In this document: positions 30,820 through 39,299 of the stretch, piece by piece
Layout of the letters: every line of letters starts with the position of its first letter
Numbering within the stretch: the first letter of the stretch is position 1
Source of the DNA: Cohnella cholangitidis
GTDB taxonomy: Bacteria; Bacillota; Bacilli; Paenibacillales; Paenibacillaceae
Direction: 5' to 3'
Assembly: GCF_014107495.1 (NCBI RefSeq)
Contig: NZ_CP041969.1
Coordinates: 3,087,501-3,151,500, forward strand
Length of the DNA stretch: 64,000 nucleotides
Program-made: the position numbers and the translations under genes
The notes under the pieces: generated by a model
The model's input: only the letters and a program-made list of their open reading frames with translations
Told to the model about the DNA's origin: nothing
Databases searched by the model: none

Positions 30820-30847
30820 GTCGCTCTATCCACTGAGCTACGGAGCC
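30772..30847 (-). tRNA. tRNA-Arg (anticodon CCU)
   Basis: 76 nt with encoded CCA on the minus strand. Acceptor GGCTCCG pairs with CGGGGCC. The anticodon loop TTCCTAA carries CCU, and the T arm is GGAGGTTCGAGTCCTC. It reads the AGG codon. Confidence 0.96.
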
Positions 30848-30859
30848 ACAATGGTTACC

Positions 30860-30887
30860 ATTATAACATAAAGCTTAGAGCAAACAA
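30860..30887 (-). promoter_or_regulatory. Promoter of tRNA-Arg with overlapping palindrome
   Basis: On the minus strand TTGTTT (30887-30882), 16-nt spacer and TATAAT (30865-30860), 12 nt before the tRNA. The palindrome AATGGT-T-ACCATT just downstream overlaps the end of the -10 box. It could be chance or an operator. Confidence 0.6.
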
Positions 30888-30957
30888 TAGAACTCGGAGA
30901 AACATTATGGTAACATCAAAGTGTGTTTTTGTCGAGGACAAGCGGGGTGGATATGTC

Positions 30958-31970
30958 GTGGCAACTAATATTAGGGATGTAGCCAAAGCGGCGGGGGTAT
31001 CGGTTGCGACCGTATCCAAAGTGTTGAACGGCTATACGACGGTTAATGAGAAGACCAAAGAAAAAGTGCTGCAATTCGTGAAGGAGATGCAGTTTCGTCC
31101 GAATTCCGCTGCTCGCTCGCTAGTCGGACGCCGCTCGATGACGATCGGGATCTTCTTGACGGCGGGGCTGGCGCATCCGTTCTTCACGCAAATCTTAACC
31201 GGGATGGAGCAAGCGCTTAAGTCCAAAGGGTACGATCTCATCTATCTGGCGCAGTTATCGTGGAACAAAGAGTATAGCTTCGTCCGGCACTGCCAGAGCC
31301 GTAACGTCGAAGGGTCGTCGTGTTCGGCTTTCAGCATGAGGATATGAATTTCGACGAGTTAGTGGAGTCGGGCATTCCTACGTTATTCATAGATCTTGAT
31401 GTAAGGGAAAATCGCGCCGGGTTCATCAGCTCGGATAACGAAGAAGCGGTGCAGCGCGTCATGCAATATTTGGTCGGACTGCAGCATCGTCGTATTTCTT
31501 TTATATCCGGCAATAAGGAGTCTTATGCGAATCGATTCCGTCTGGAAGGCTATCGTGCCGGCTTGGCGGAAGCGGGTCTTCCTTATCGCGGCGATTATGT
31601 CGCGGAAGGGGATTATACGCGAGAAGCGGGATACCGCGGGATGAAGGAGCTTCTTGCGCTGTCCGATCCGCCGACCGCGGTCGTCTGTTGCTCGGATATG
31701 AGCGCGATTGGCGCAATGGAGGCGATAACCGAAGCGGGGTTATCGGTGCCGGGGGATATTTCCGTCGTCGGCTTCGATGACATCGAATTGGCGAGTTACG
31801 TAAGACCGGCCCTAACGACGGTCCGTCAGGATCGGATTACGATCGGCAGGAAATCGATCGAGATGCTGGACGAGCTCATTAACGACGCCGAGCTCGCGCC
31901 GCCGGAAACGATCGTGCCGACCGAGCTTATCGTTCGCGATTCTTGCGGTCCGGCTAAATCCAAGCAGTAA
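30958..31970 (+). pseudogene. LacI-family transcriptional regulator, frameshifted
   Basis: The first part (30958 to about 31314) encodes the LacI-type HTH IRDVAKAAGVSVATVSKVLNGY and the start of the periplasmic-binding-like core. The remainder (about 31315-31970) continues the same protein in the -1 frame, with YVRPALTTVRQDRITIGRKS near the end. The frames join cleanly if one G is added to the GGG at 31312-31314 (giving NVEG-VVVFGF). GTG 30958 gives the family-typical start MATNIRDV behind GGGGTGG. ATG 30907 is an alternative. It may be a real pseudogene or a base-call error. If intact it would regulate sugar genes, perhaps the adjacent island. Confidence 0.85.
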
Positions 31971-31980
31971 CCATAATAAA

Positions 31981-32023
31981 GGGTGATCCCGGACCAAGCC
32001 GCAGCAGGCTCCCGGGATCACCC
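31981..32023. terminator. Bidirectional terminator
   Basis: GGGTGATCCCGG (31981-31992) pairs perfectly with CCGGGATCACCC (32012-32023) between two convergent genes. Confidence 0.85.
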
Positions 32024-32040
32024 TATTTGTTTAAGTATAG

Positions 32041-34578
32041 CTAAGCTTCCTCGCGTAACTCCTCCAGCAAATTCGCCTTTTCCATTCTCCGAAGCGGACC
32101 TTGAACGGACAGCAATCCGACTAGCAACGCGACACCGCTCGCGATTAAGGCGCCTCCCCACGGGAATTCGAACGGGAATCCTTGAACGCTGGACATCTGT
32201 TTGAAGAGCAGATAGCATAACCCGACGCCGAGCAGGATGCCCCAGAAGCTGCCGATGACCCCGAACCACATGCCTTCGGCGGAAGCCATCTTGCGGATTT
32301 GCCCCATCGTCATGCCCACCGCTTGCAGCAGTCCGATTTCCTTGCGCCTTAGCAGCAGGTTCGTCTGAACGGTGTTGATAATATTCAAGCTGCCGATCAC
32401 TCCGATAATGAGTATGAAGCCGTAGACGAAGATTTGCATCTGAACGTTGAAATTGCGGGTCATGCTTTGCTGCTCCGCAATATCGACCAGACTCGAATCG
32501 GGAATATCGCGCTTCATTTGCTGGAGCTTCATGCGAACCGGCTCCGGATCGGCCCGGTCCTTAAGCGCGATTTCGATTCCGAATCTCGATGCCTGATATT
32601 TGGATGGAGGATATTGTCCGGGAGCGGCTTCGAGCAAGCTCGCGAAAGCCGGTTTGCCGACGATGACCGTCAACATATTGCCTTGATAAGGCGAATCGAA
32701 TGGCGACTGATTCAAGACCCCCGCCACCGTAACCTCGCGGACGATCTTCTCTTCCGACCCTTGTTTGGAATTGAGCCACAGCTTCATCTTATCCCCGATC
32801 TTGTAACGGGTGAGCGGCATGATCGCCTTTTTGCCGCTGCGGTTATAGGGCTTGATCGTCTGAATGAGAAGAACGCCGTCTCCGTTTGCAAGCTTAGCGG
32901 GATCGATCGTCCCCGACTCCAAATAACTCTTCGCTTCTTCCAGTCTTGCGCCGTCATACAACTCAATGCGAGTCGAGACGGTTTTGTTCGTTTCCCCTTT
33001 CCATTCTGTTAGCTCGTAATTCATATCCGTTCGCTTAGAAATATCGGGGTTAAACTCCCGGTCGCTAACCAAAGTTTGCGCGATCAGCTCGTGGTACTTT
33101 CCGTATACGCCTTCCACTCCGGGGACTTGCGCGAGCTCCCGAAGTTCGTCGTCCGACAGAAAATCGCCGGTCTGCGGGACAACGGATCCCTGGATCCGAT
33201 TGAACTGGAAAGCAATCCGGTCATCCTCGTTCGTCGTAGTCGTCATATTCAGCGCTTGCTGGGTAAAATAGTGAAAAACGATAAACAACACGATACTAAT
33301 GATGATAGAGAAGGTCGTAATCCGGAATTTCGTGCGGTTCCGCCGGATATTGTTGGAGGCCATTCGGCCTTCGACTCCCATTAGACTTAGCAGAGACGGG
33401 ATTTTGGCGCGTCTGTACGATTCCCGCACGATGCTGCCGGCTCCCTTCGCCGCTTCAACCGGGGAGACGCTTGAGGCTTTGCGGGCAGGCAGCCAGGCCG
33501 CTAAATATACGGCTAAAAATCCGACGATCAAGCTTCCGCCCATGATCCACCAATGGAACGTAATATGGAATTGTTCCATCGTCAAAATTTTCAGGCCGCC
33601 TTGAGTCATGAGCCATAGCACCAACGCAAGCCCGAACCAACCGACGATCAAACCTATCGGTACGCCAACCGCGGCGATTACCGTCGCTTCGCGAAAGACG
33701 AGATTGCGAATTTGTCCGGGGGACGCGCCCAACGTGCGCAGAAGCCCGAACTGCCGGATCCTCTCCAGCACGGCGATATGGAAGGCATTATAAATAACGG
33801 CGACGGTAGACAGCACGACTAGGCCGATCAAGGTGCCGAAGATGATCGCCAACGACTGGTTCAGATTGTTGTCGGGCGCTTCGCCCATAAGCGACAAGAG
33901 CTCCGTATTCGTAAACAAGCTATCGTTAAGCTTAGTGAAATCATCGAGCTGATCGGTCACGTCTACGCCGTTCCTTAGCGTGAGAACCAATAATGCATTG
34001 GAATCGATAGCGATGTTCGAAGCCGACTCGAGCGTATAGGCTCGGGATTGTCCGCTGAGTTGGCTGCTCTTCTCATTGTTCAGCAAGCCGACAATCCGAT
34101 AGGTGCGGGGCTTCCCGTCCGGTCCGTTGAGCTCCGTCGTTCCGTTAAGCTTAGGCGCGCCCGGAAGATTTTCCAGAATCCAGGTTTCCACGACGGCTTC
34201 ATCGGCCGCTGCGGGCAATCGCCCTTGATGGAGATGGACGGGAAGCAGCTCGAAGCCGTTCTTGTCCAAGCTTCCGACCTCTACAGTAGAAGAACTCTTC
34301 AGAGGGGTAGCTGTTCCTTTCCTGTAGACGCCTAATTGATCGATAAGCACGTTGTTCCTGAGCGTATCGTATAACTCCGGAGTCGGCTTGCTATAACCGA
34401 AATAAAAGGAACCGTCGGTATATTTGGTGTTCAGGATCAGGTTGTCCTTGACCGCTTGCGCCATTGTCCCGAGCGAACTGATCAGCGCGACGGACAAAAT
34501 AATGCCGATAACGGTCAGAATGGATTTCCGGCGTTGATGCTTCAAATACCGTCCGGCTAATGCGACGTAGCTTCTCAT
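32041..34578 (-). CDS. ABC transporter permease, two FtsX domains
   Basis: 845 residues. An N-terminal membrane segment (SILTVIGIILSVALISSLG) is followed by a large outside domain of about 200 residues. A first FtsX block of three segments lies near 255-375, then another segment and outside domain (about 415-700), and a last FtsX block near 705-835. This is the layout of MacB/YtrF-like permeases that work with LolD-type ATPases, often exporting or sensing peptides or acting on envelope lipoproteins rather than importing nutrients. Its start overlaps the ATPase stop by 4 bp. A two-component system lies directly upstream in the same direction, as in antimicrobial-peptide response modules. Confidence 0.9.
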   Translation of the reverse strand: MRSYVALAGRYLKHQRRKSILTVIGIILSVALISSLGTMAQAVKDNLILNTKYTDGSFYFGYSKPTPELYDTLRNNVLIDQLGVYRKGTATPLKSSSTVEVGSLDKNGFELLPVHLHQGRLPAAADEAVVETWILENLPGAPKLNGTTELNGPDGKPRTYRIVGLLNNEKSSQLSGQSRAYTLESASNIAIDSNALLVLTLRNGVDVTDQLDDFTKLNDSLFTNTELLSLMGEAPDNNLNQSLAIIFGTLIGLVVLSTVAVIYNAFHIAVLERIRQFGLLRTLGASPGQIRNLVFREATVIAAVGVPIGLIVGWFGLALVLWLMTQGGLKILTMEQFHITFHWWIMGGSLIVGFLAVYLAAWLPARKASSVSPVEAAKGAGSIVRESYRRAKIPSLLSLMGVEGRMASNNIRRNRTKFRITTFSIIISIVLFIVFHYFTQQALNMTTTTNEDDRIAFQFNRIQGSVVPQTGDFLSDDELRELAQVPGVEGVYGKYHELIAQTLVSDREFNPDISKRTDMNYELTEWKGETNKTVSTRIELYDGARLEEAKSYLESGTIDPAKLANGDGVLLIQTIKPYNRSGKKAIMPLTRYKIGDKMKLWLNSKQGSEEKIVREVTVAGVLNQSPFDSPYQGNMLTVIVGKPAFASLLEAAPGQYPPSKYQASRFGIEIALKDRADPEPVRMKLQQMKRDIPDSSLVDIAEQQSMTRNFNVQMQIFVYGFILIIGVIGSLNIINTVQTNLLLRRKEIGLLQAVGMTMGQIRKMASAEGMWFGVIGSFWGILLGVGLCYLLFKQMSSVQGFPFEFPWGGALIASGVALLVGLLSVQGPLRRMEKANLLEELREEA

Positions 34579-35267
34579 ACGCCCCTCCCGTGGCTGCTCG
34601 TATCGCTGATGAGCTTGCCGTCTTGCAGGTTGAGGACGCGATCGGCTTCCGCAGCCACGTTCATATCATGGGTAATCACGACAACCGTCTGATGATATTG
34701 CTGGACGGCCAGCTTAAGCAAATCGATGACTTCCCGCCCGTTCACGCTATCCAGATTGCCGGTCGGCTCGTCTGCGAGCACGATCGCGGGGCGGTAAGCA
34801 AGGGCGCGTCCGATCGCCACCCTTTGCTGTTGTCCTCCGGATAGTTCGGAGGGGAGATGTTTGCGTCGTTCGTGCAGCCCAAGCGTGTGAATCAGGTTGT
34901 TGATATAGGCTTTGTCGGGCTGCCGGTGATCAAGCAGCAGAGGGAGCTGAATATTCTCCTCCACGTTCAGGACGGGAATAAGGTTGTACGATTGAAAAAT
35001 AAAGCCGATCTTCCGCCGCCGGAAAACCGCGCGCTCCTTCTCCTTGAGGCCGTACAGATTTTCTCCGTCGATGTGGACATAGCCTCCGCTAGGTTTATCA
35101 AGTCCGCCGAGCATATGAAGCAGGGTGCTCTTCCCCGAACCGCTGGCTCCGACGACCGCGACGAATTGTCCCTGCGGGATCTCAAAGGAAACGTCGTTCA
35201 ATGCCTTAACCTGGTTCGTGCCCGTTCCGTAAGATTTGCTTAATCCGTCAACGCTTATGACGTTCAT
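34575..35267 (-). CDS. ABC transporter ATP-binding protein (LolD/MacB type)
   Basis: 230 residues. Walker A GASGSGKST near residues 38-46, Q-loop in FIFQSYNLIP, signature LSGGQQQRVAIGRAL, Walker B IVLADEPTGNLD, H-loop VVVITHD. This is the small soluble ATPase that drives the FtsX permease encoded next. The start is ATG 35267, supported by GGAGGT upstream. A longer reading from 35333 would carry that site inside it. Confidence 0.93.
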   Translation of the reverse strand: MNVISVDGLSKSYGTGTNQVKALNDVSFEIPQGQFVAVVGASGSGKSTLLHMLGGLDKPSGGYVHIDGENLYGLKEKERAVFRRRKIGFIFQSYNLIPVLNVEENIQLPLLLDHRQPDKAYINNLIHTLGLHERRKHLPSELSGGQQQRVAIGRALAYRPAIVLADEPTGNLDSVNGREVIDLLKLAVQQYHQTVVVITHDMNVAAEADRVLNLQDGKLISDTSSHGRGV

Positions 35268-35380
35268 ATGGCATACTACCTCCGATTGTGGGTATCTTGA
35301 GCGGCCTTGCGCTCCGGCCGTTCTCTGTCTCAACGAACCCAGTATATCGCGGCAACCTTACAGGCGAGAGGGGCGTACGA

Positions 35381-36694
35381 TTACAGTTCTGTAAGCTCGC
35401 CCGGTTGGTCCGAAAACGGATGGTGAGGCAGCGATAGACGGAATATCGTACCCCCATCCGGATTGGCGGCGGCCGATAAGACGCCTCCGTGCTTCTCGAC
35501 GATGGATTTGGCTAAAGGCAATCCCAGTCCGACGCCGCTGCCCTCGGAAGAGCTGCGATAAAATTTCTTGAAAATATGAGGCAAGTGCCGAGGCTCGATC
35601 CCGCGGCCTTGATCCTTCACTTGCACGCGAACGAATACGGGCGTATTCTCCCATCCGATCGCGACCGTACTGCCGACGGGGCTATGTTCCACGGCATTCT
35701 TCAGCAAGTTCGCAAGAGCTTCCGCCAACCAATGGGAATCGTGGGGGACTACGGGTTCGCTCCCGGATTGCTCCACATCGATCGTAACCCGTTTATTCGC
35801 CGCCAATGTCGCAACCGATCGTACGGCATTTTGGACGGTATTCGCAAGAGAAGAATCCTTAAGCTCCAGCTTCAGGGCATCCGCCTCCAAGCGGGCCAGC
35901 TTGAGCAACGTAAGGGTTAGCCACTCCATTCGATCGAGCTCGCGTTTGCACGTTCGCAAGAACTCGGCGGCATGATCGGAATCCACTTGTCCCGTCTGCA
36001 ATAAATCTATGTAGATCATTAAGGAAGCGAGTGGAGTCTTGAGCTGATGAGAAATGTCCGCAACCGTGTCCTTGAGGAACGTTTTGTCCCGGTGGAGTTG
36101 TTCGATCGTTTCCCTTAGACGGGTCGTCATCTCTTGGGCGCTGGAAGCGAGCAGCCCCAACTCTCCTTCGTCGTATACGCGATACGCCATGGGGCGATTG
36201 TGCTTTACTGTGTCCTCCATAGAGATCGCGAGATTGCGGATTTCCTTTAACTGTCGACGGAGTTCCCGAAGCGCTAGCCAGGCGAGCAGGGCGATAAGCG
36301 CAACGGAGAAGCTGATGAGGAATCCTAAAGTTCGGTTGCGGTAATCTCCGATAATATCCAGCCAGTCCGACTCAAGGGCGGCGACGGTCATGCCGTGCCG
36401 TTCCATGACGCGCATGCCTTCCGCTATGTCATCCGGTTCGGGAGCAGTACTCCGGGATAGTTGCTCCAGCCATTCCGCGGCCAACTCGGGATGTTCTTGG
36501 GCGAGACTTCCGAGCATAGCGGCTTCCTTGTCCAGCCACTCCCTCTTAAGCTTATCGGCGGAGTAAGAGCTGTAGAGCGAGATAATAATGACCACCGCGA
36601 ACGTGAGAAGAGCAAGATAGACGGTTAGTCTGCGAACGGATGGATTGCGCCAAAACCTGGCGATCTCCCGTTTATTCTCTTCTACCCGTTCCAT
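35381..36694 (-). CDS. Sensor histidine kinase
   Basis: 437 residues. Membrane segments at about 22-44 and 122-145 enclose an outside sensor loop of about 75 residues. A HAMP-like linker leads to the dimerisation helix with the phosphorylated His216 in DISHQLKTPLASL. The ATP-binding domain shows the N box EALANLLKNAVEHS, G1 VKDQGRGIE and G2 GSGVGLGL. It pairs with the response regulator, whose end it overlaps by 13 bp. The signal is unknown. The neighbouring FtsX exporter suggests cell-envelope or peptide stress. Confidence 0.93.
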   Translation of the reverse strand: MERVEENKREIARFWRNPSVRRLTVYLALLTFAVVIIISLYSSYSADKLKREWLDKEAAMLGSLAQEHPELAAEWLEQLSRSTAPEPDDIAEGMRVMERHGMTVAALESDWLDIIGDYRNRTLGFLISFSVALIALLAWLALRELRRQLKEIRNLAISMEDTVKHNRPMAYRVYDEGELGLLASSAQEMTTRLRETIEQLHRDKTFLKDTVADISHQLKTPLASLMIYIDLLQTGQVDSDHAAEFLRTCKRELDRMEWLTLTLLKLARLEADALKLELKDSSLANTVQNAVRSVATLAANKRVTIDVEQSGSEPVVPHDSHWLAEALANLLKNAVEHSPVGSTVAIGWENTPVFVRVQVKDQGRGIEPRHLPHIFKKFYRSSSEGSGVGLGLPLAKSIVEKHGGVLSAAANPDGGTIFRLSLPHHPFSDQPGELTEL

Positions 36695-37374
36695 CGATAT
36701 CCGGCTCCTCGTACGGTCACTATGAATTGCGGATTTTGCGGTTCTTCTTCGATCTTCTCCCTTAATCTGCGAATATTGACCGCAACGGTGTTATCATCGA
36801 GGACTTCGGCTCCGTCCGGCCATACTTGAAGAATGATTTGATCCTTGGATAATACCGAACGCGGATGAGTCATGAACAAGGCGAGCAACCTAAATTCAGT
36901 GATGCTTAACGGAATCTCTTGCCCTCTTTTCTCCAGACGCATCTCTTCTACGTTGAGGCTCAGTTCTCCGGCAACAAGCAGATTCTTGCTAGGTTCCGTA
37001 GGATTGGCGGGGACGCGCCGTCTTAGCACGGCATGAACCCTCGATAAGAACTCCCGCAGCCGAAACGGTTTCGTAATATAATCGTCGCCTCCGAGGTCGA
37101 GCCCGCGGACAATGTCGAATTCTTGGTCGCTAGCCGTCAGGAAGATAATCGGGGTATCCCGTTGCTCGCGAATCTCCGTGCAGAAGTCGAATCCGTTCCC
37201 GTCGGGGAGCTGTACGTCAAGCAGGATAAGGTGGACGTCGTTATCGCGTAAAATAGCCTTCGCCCCAGTCAGGTCATGGGCGCTATAGACTTGGAAGCCT
37301 TCTTGTTGAAGCGTAAATTGAATTCCCCGATGCAACGATTCGTCATCTTCGACCAATAATATACTTGTACTCAA
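36682..37374 (-). CDS. OmpR-family response regulator
   Basis: 230 residues. Receiver domain with the acidic pair E9-D10-D11, phosphorylation site Asp53 in LILLDVQLPDG and the conserved Lys in DYITKPF. The C-terminal winged helix (about 130-228) carries LSITEFRLLALFMTHPRSVLSKDQI and the closing VRGAGYRW. TTG 37374 is taken as the start, 10 nt after GGAGGG. A TTG at 37395 would lie before that site. It probably controls the kinase/ABC operon itself. Confidence 0.92.
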   Translation of the reverse strand: MSTSILLVEDDESLHRGIQFTLQQEGFQVYSAHDLTGAKAILRDNDVHLILLDVQLPDGNGFDFCTEIREQRDTPIIFLTASDQEFDIVRGLDLGGDDYITKPFRLREFLSRVHAVLRRRVPANPTEPSKNLLVAGELSLNVEEMRLEKRGQEIPLSITEFRLLALFMTHPRSVLSKDQIILQVWPDGAEVLDDNTVAVNIRRLREKIEEEPQNPQFIVTVRGAGYRWNG

Positions 37375-37590
37375 GATTCGGATTCCCTCCTGCAAACCAA
37401 GATGAAATGATCAAAAGTAAGCCTTTAGAACCGATTCTTAAGACCTAGATTTGTCGGAAAAAAAATTAAAAATGAAAGCTATCCATCGACACGGTTCTAC
37501 ATAAAACTGGATAATTTTGTCCTATAATGTGAGTAGTTCGATTTTCCTAGCGTTGTATGACGAAATTTAAGAAAAAGAAGGAGCGGTCAG

Positions 37591-37869
37591 ATGACTCACT
37601 TGGAGACTTCACAATTGATAAGACGCCTCCAATTGCTACAACGTCGTCTGTGTGAAATGGCTAACGACCTGGGCAATCTGACCGATCCCGAAATCGTGGC
37701 GGTTAGTGAGGAAGCGGATCGTCTTATCGTTCAATTACAACGTCTGCGCAAGGAGGAAGCCGAGAATCGGAAAACGGCGAACCTGTGCGACATTTCCGTC
37801 TTAACGGCTTCGCAATCTCCGGAAGAAATCGGTAAGCAAGGCGGAGCATTCTTGGTGAAGCACTCCTGA
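37591..37869 (+). CDS. Spo0E-family aspartyl-phosphate phosphatase
   Basis: 92 residues. Two predicted helices (about 5-30 and 38-62), the second containing SEEADRLIVQLQRL, which fits the Spo0E-family signature S-x-E-x-D-x-L-I. Such proteins remove phosphate from Spo0A~P or another response regulator and delay sporulation. ATG 37591 follows AAGAAGGAGCGG. A TATAAT lies at about 37523-37528. The last 23 codons lie antisense to the end of tadA, a convergent overlap of 69 bp, and are not part of the family fold. Confidence 0.85.
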   Translation: MTHLETSQLIRRLQLLQRRLCEMANDLGNLTDPEIVAVSEEADRLIVQLQRLRKEEAENRKTANLCDISVLTASQSPEEIGKQGGAFLVKHS

Positions 37870-38262
37870 CGTCCATGGCGACACATGGTTGAAGCGGGAA
37901 TCCTGCAACAGATCCATCAAAGTACCGACGCAGCCCGCCTTCGGATCCGAAGCGCCATAGACTACGCGTTCTACACGCGATTGCAGGATCGCGCCCGCGC
38001 ACATTGGACAAGGCTCAAGCGTTACGTATAACGTACAGCCTAGCAACCGCCAAGCTTGCAGAGCTTCGCTGGCTTGCCGGATAGCGATCATCTCGGCATG
38101 TGCGGTCGGATCGCGGTCCCTTTCCCGCAGGTTATATCCAGCTCCAACGATCTGGTCGTCGCGAACGATTACTGCGCCGATAGGCACTTCGCCTAATGAT
38201 TCAGCTATACGTGCTTGACGGATGGCTTCTTGCATCCACCGTTCGTCTTGTTGAATTGTCAT
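37801..38262 (-). CDS. tadA: tRNA-specific adenosine deaminase
   Basis: Converts the wobble adenosine of tRNA-Arg(ACG) to inosine. 153 residues, normal length. Zinc ligands His55 (in PTAHAEMIA) and Cys85/Cys88 (in LEPCPMC), with the proton-shuttling Glu57. In B. subtilis tadA lies near the origin between the serS region and dnaX. Here dnaX does not follow. The 3' end overlaps a convergent Spo0E-like gene. Confidence 0.96.
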   Translation of the reverse strand: MTIQQDERWMQEAIRQARIAESLGEVPIGAVIVRDDQIVGAGYNLRERDRDPTAHAEMIAIRQASEALQAWRLLGCTLYVTLEPCPMCAGAILQSRVERVVYGASDPKAGCVGTLMDLLQDSRFNHVSPWTSGVLHQECSALLTDFFRRLRSR

Positions 38263-38319
38263 AATTGCTACTCCTTACCAGCGAACGTGTATTCGTTGTT
38301 AACATGCTGTGCATGAATT

Positions 38320-38357
38320 TGTGGATAACTACCTGGTTGTCCACAGAGTTATGCACA
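38320..38357. promoter_or_regulatory. Cluster of DnaA boxes
   Basis: TGTGGATAA (38320-38328) is a perfect box on the minus strand. TTGTCCACA (38337-38345) and TTATGCACA (38349-38357) each differ by one base from TTATCCACA. Three boxes in 38 bp upstream of tadA suggest DnaA binding, either for gene control or as a titration site. Confidence 0.65.
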
Positions 38358-38498
38358 TTTTTTGTTTTGTCGTGGGTACAACTCCATTTAATTGTATCAG
38401 GTTGGTAAATAAGGTCAATCCGAAGGAAAAGTTGAATAGAGTAGAGAGAAGAGATGGGACAGACTTGGTAACCACTGCAAGGAAAAGGGGCTGTTTAA

Positions 38499-39275
38499 AT
38501 GGAAACGGTCGGGTCGGCGTTTCGCAAGCACCCGGAGCTGGAGCCCTCCGGCAAACTTTCTCTACTCGGAAGGGCATGCTGCTCCGCCGAGCTTATGAAT
38601 GCTTACTTAAGACGGCGCAATCCGCAAGCACCCGAGCTTGCCGATATGTACTTACGCACAGGCGAACGGTACGGGGTGAGGGGAGACGTCGCCTTCTGCC
38701 AGATGGTGCATGAAACAAGGGGGTGGACGGAAGAGATTTCGGGACCCTCCTGGTCGCCCCGACTACTAGCGCAGTGGATGGAAGAGGAGTCCATTGAAGC
38801 GCATATGCAGATTCTCTATTCGTTTGCGATGGGACTTCCTGTTCCTCAACAATCGGATGCCGCCAGGCGCCAGATCGAACGGATCGAACGAGCGGGCTGG
38901 CGAGGAACGGTGGCTTGCTGGGAAGACTTGAACGGCAAATGGTCGGCCTCGGGCAATCATCGTTACGGACAAGATATCGTAGCCATATGGCGTAATATGC
39001 TGGAGTGTAGAGGAAGCGGTGCGGCGATGAACGATCATCCGCAGGAGCAGGACGATCCGAGACGCATGACCCAGAGGGAGAAGATGACGGGGAACGTGGA
39101 CTGGTCCTCCTTGAGCAACGAAAGTATGAAGTGGCTCCACAGTCGTCGGTTGTTGCCCGTTCCAGCTCCCCATCCCGATCGGAAGGTGACTTGGGCGGAG
39201 CTTGCCGACTTGCTTCATCGTTGGGAAAAGCGTGCGCCAGCTGATACAATAGAGAACGAAGCATCAATATATTGA
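38499..39275 (+). CDS. Glucosaminidase-domain protein
   Basis: 258 residues. The core (about 45-175) resembles the endo-beta-N-acetylglucosaminidase fold of wall hydrolases: Glu72 in FCQMVHETRGW is placed like the catalytic glutamate, and NGKWSASGNHRYGQDIVAIWRNM is like the closing helix. No signal peptide or membrane segment is seen, so export is unclear. The C-terminal ~60 residues (SSLSNESMKWLHSRRLLP...VTWAELADLLHRW) are helical and could be a small wall- or protein-binding part. ATG behind GGAAAAGGGG. Assignment is by motif, with moderate certainty. Confidence 0.7.
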   Translation: METVGSAFRKHPELEPSGKLSLLGRACCSAELMNAYLRRRNPQAPELADMYLRTGERYGVRGDVAFCQMVHETRGWTEEISGPSWSPRLLAQWMEEESIEAHMQILYSFAMGLPVPQQSDAARRQIERIERAGWRGTVACWEDLNGKWSASGNHRYGQDIVAIWRNMLECRGSGAAMNDHPQEQDDPRRMTQREKMTGNVDWSSLSNESMKWLHSRRLLPVPAPHPDRKVTWAELADLLHRWEKRAPADTIENEASIY

Positions 39276-39299
39276 ACAGAAAGAGGGATGGGATGAAGC

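Noticed and set aside
38370..38498. SRP RNA gene after tadA, as in B. subtilis
   Set aside because: The conserved SRP Alu/S-domain sequences (such as a GGAA-tetraloop helix with 'ggaagcag') are not present.
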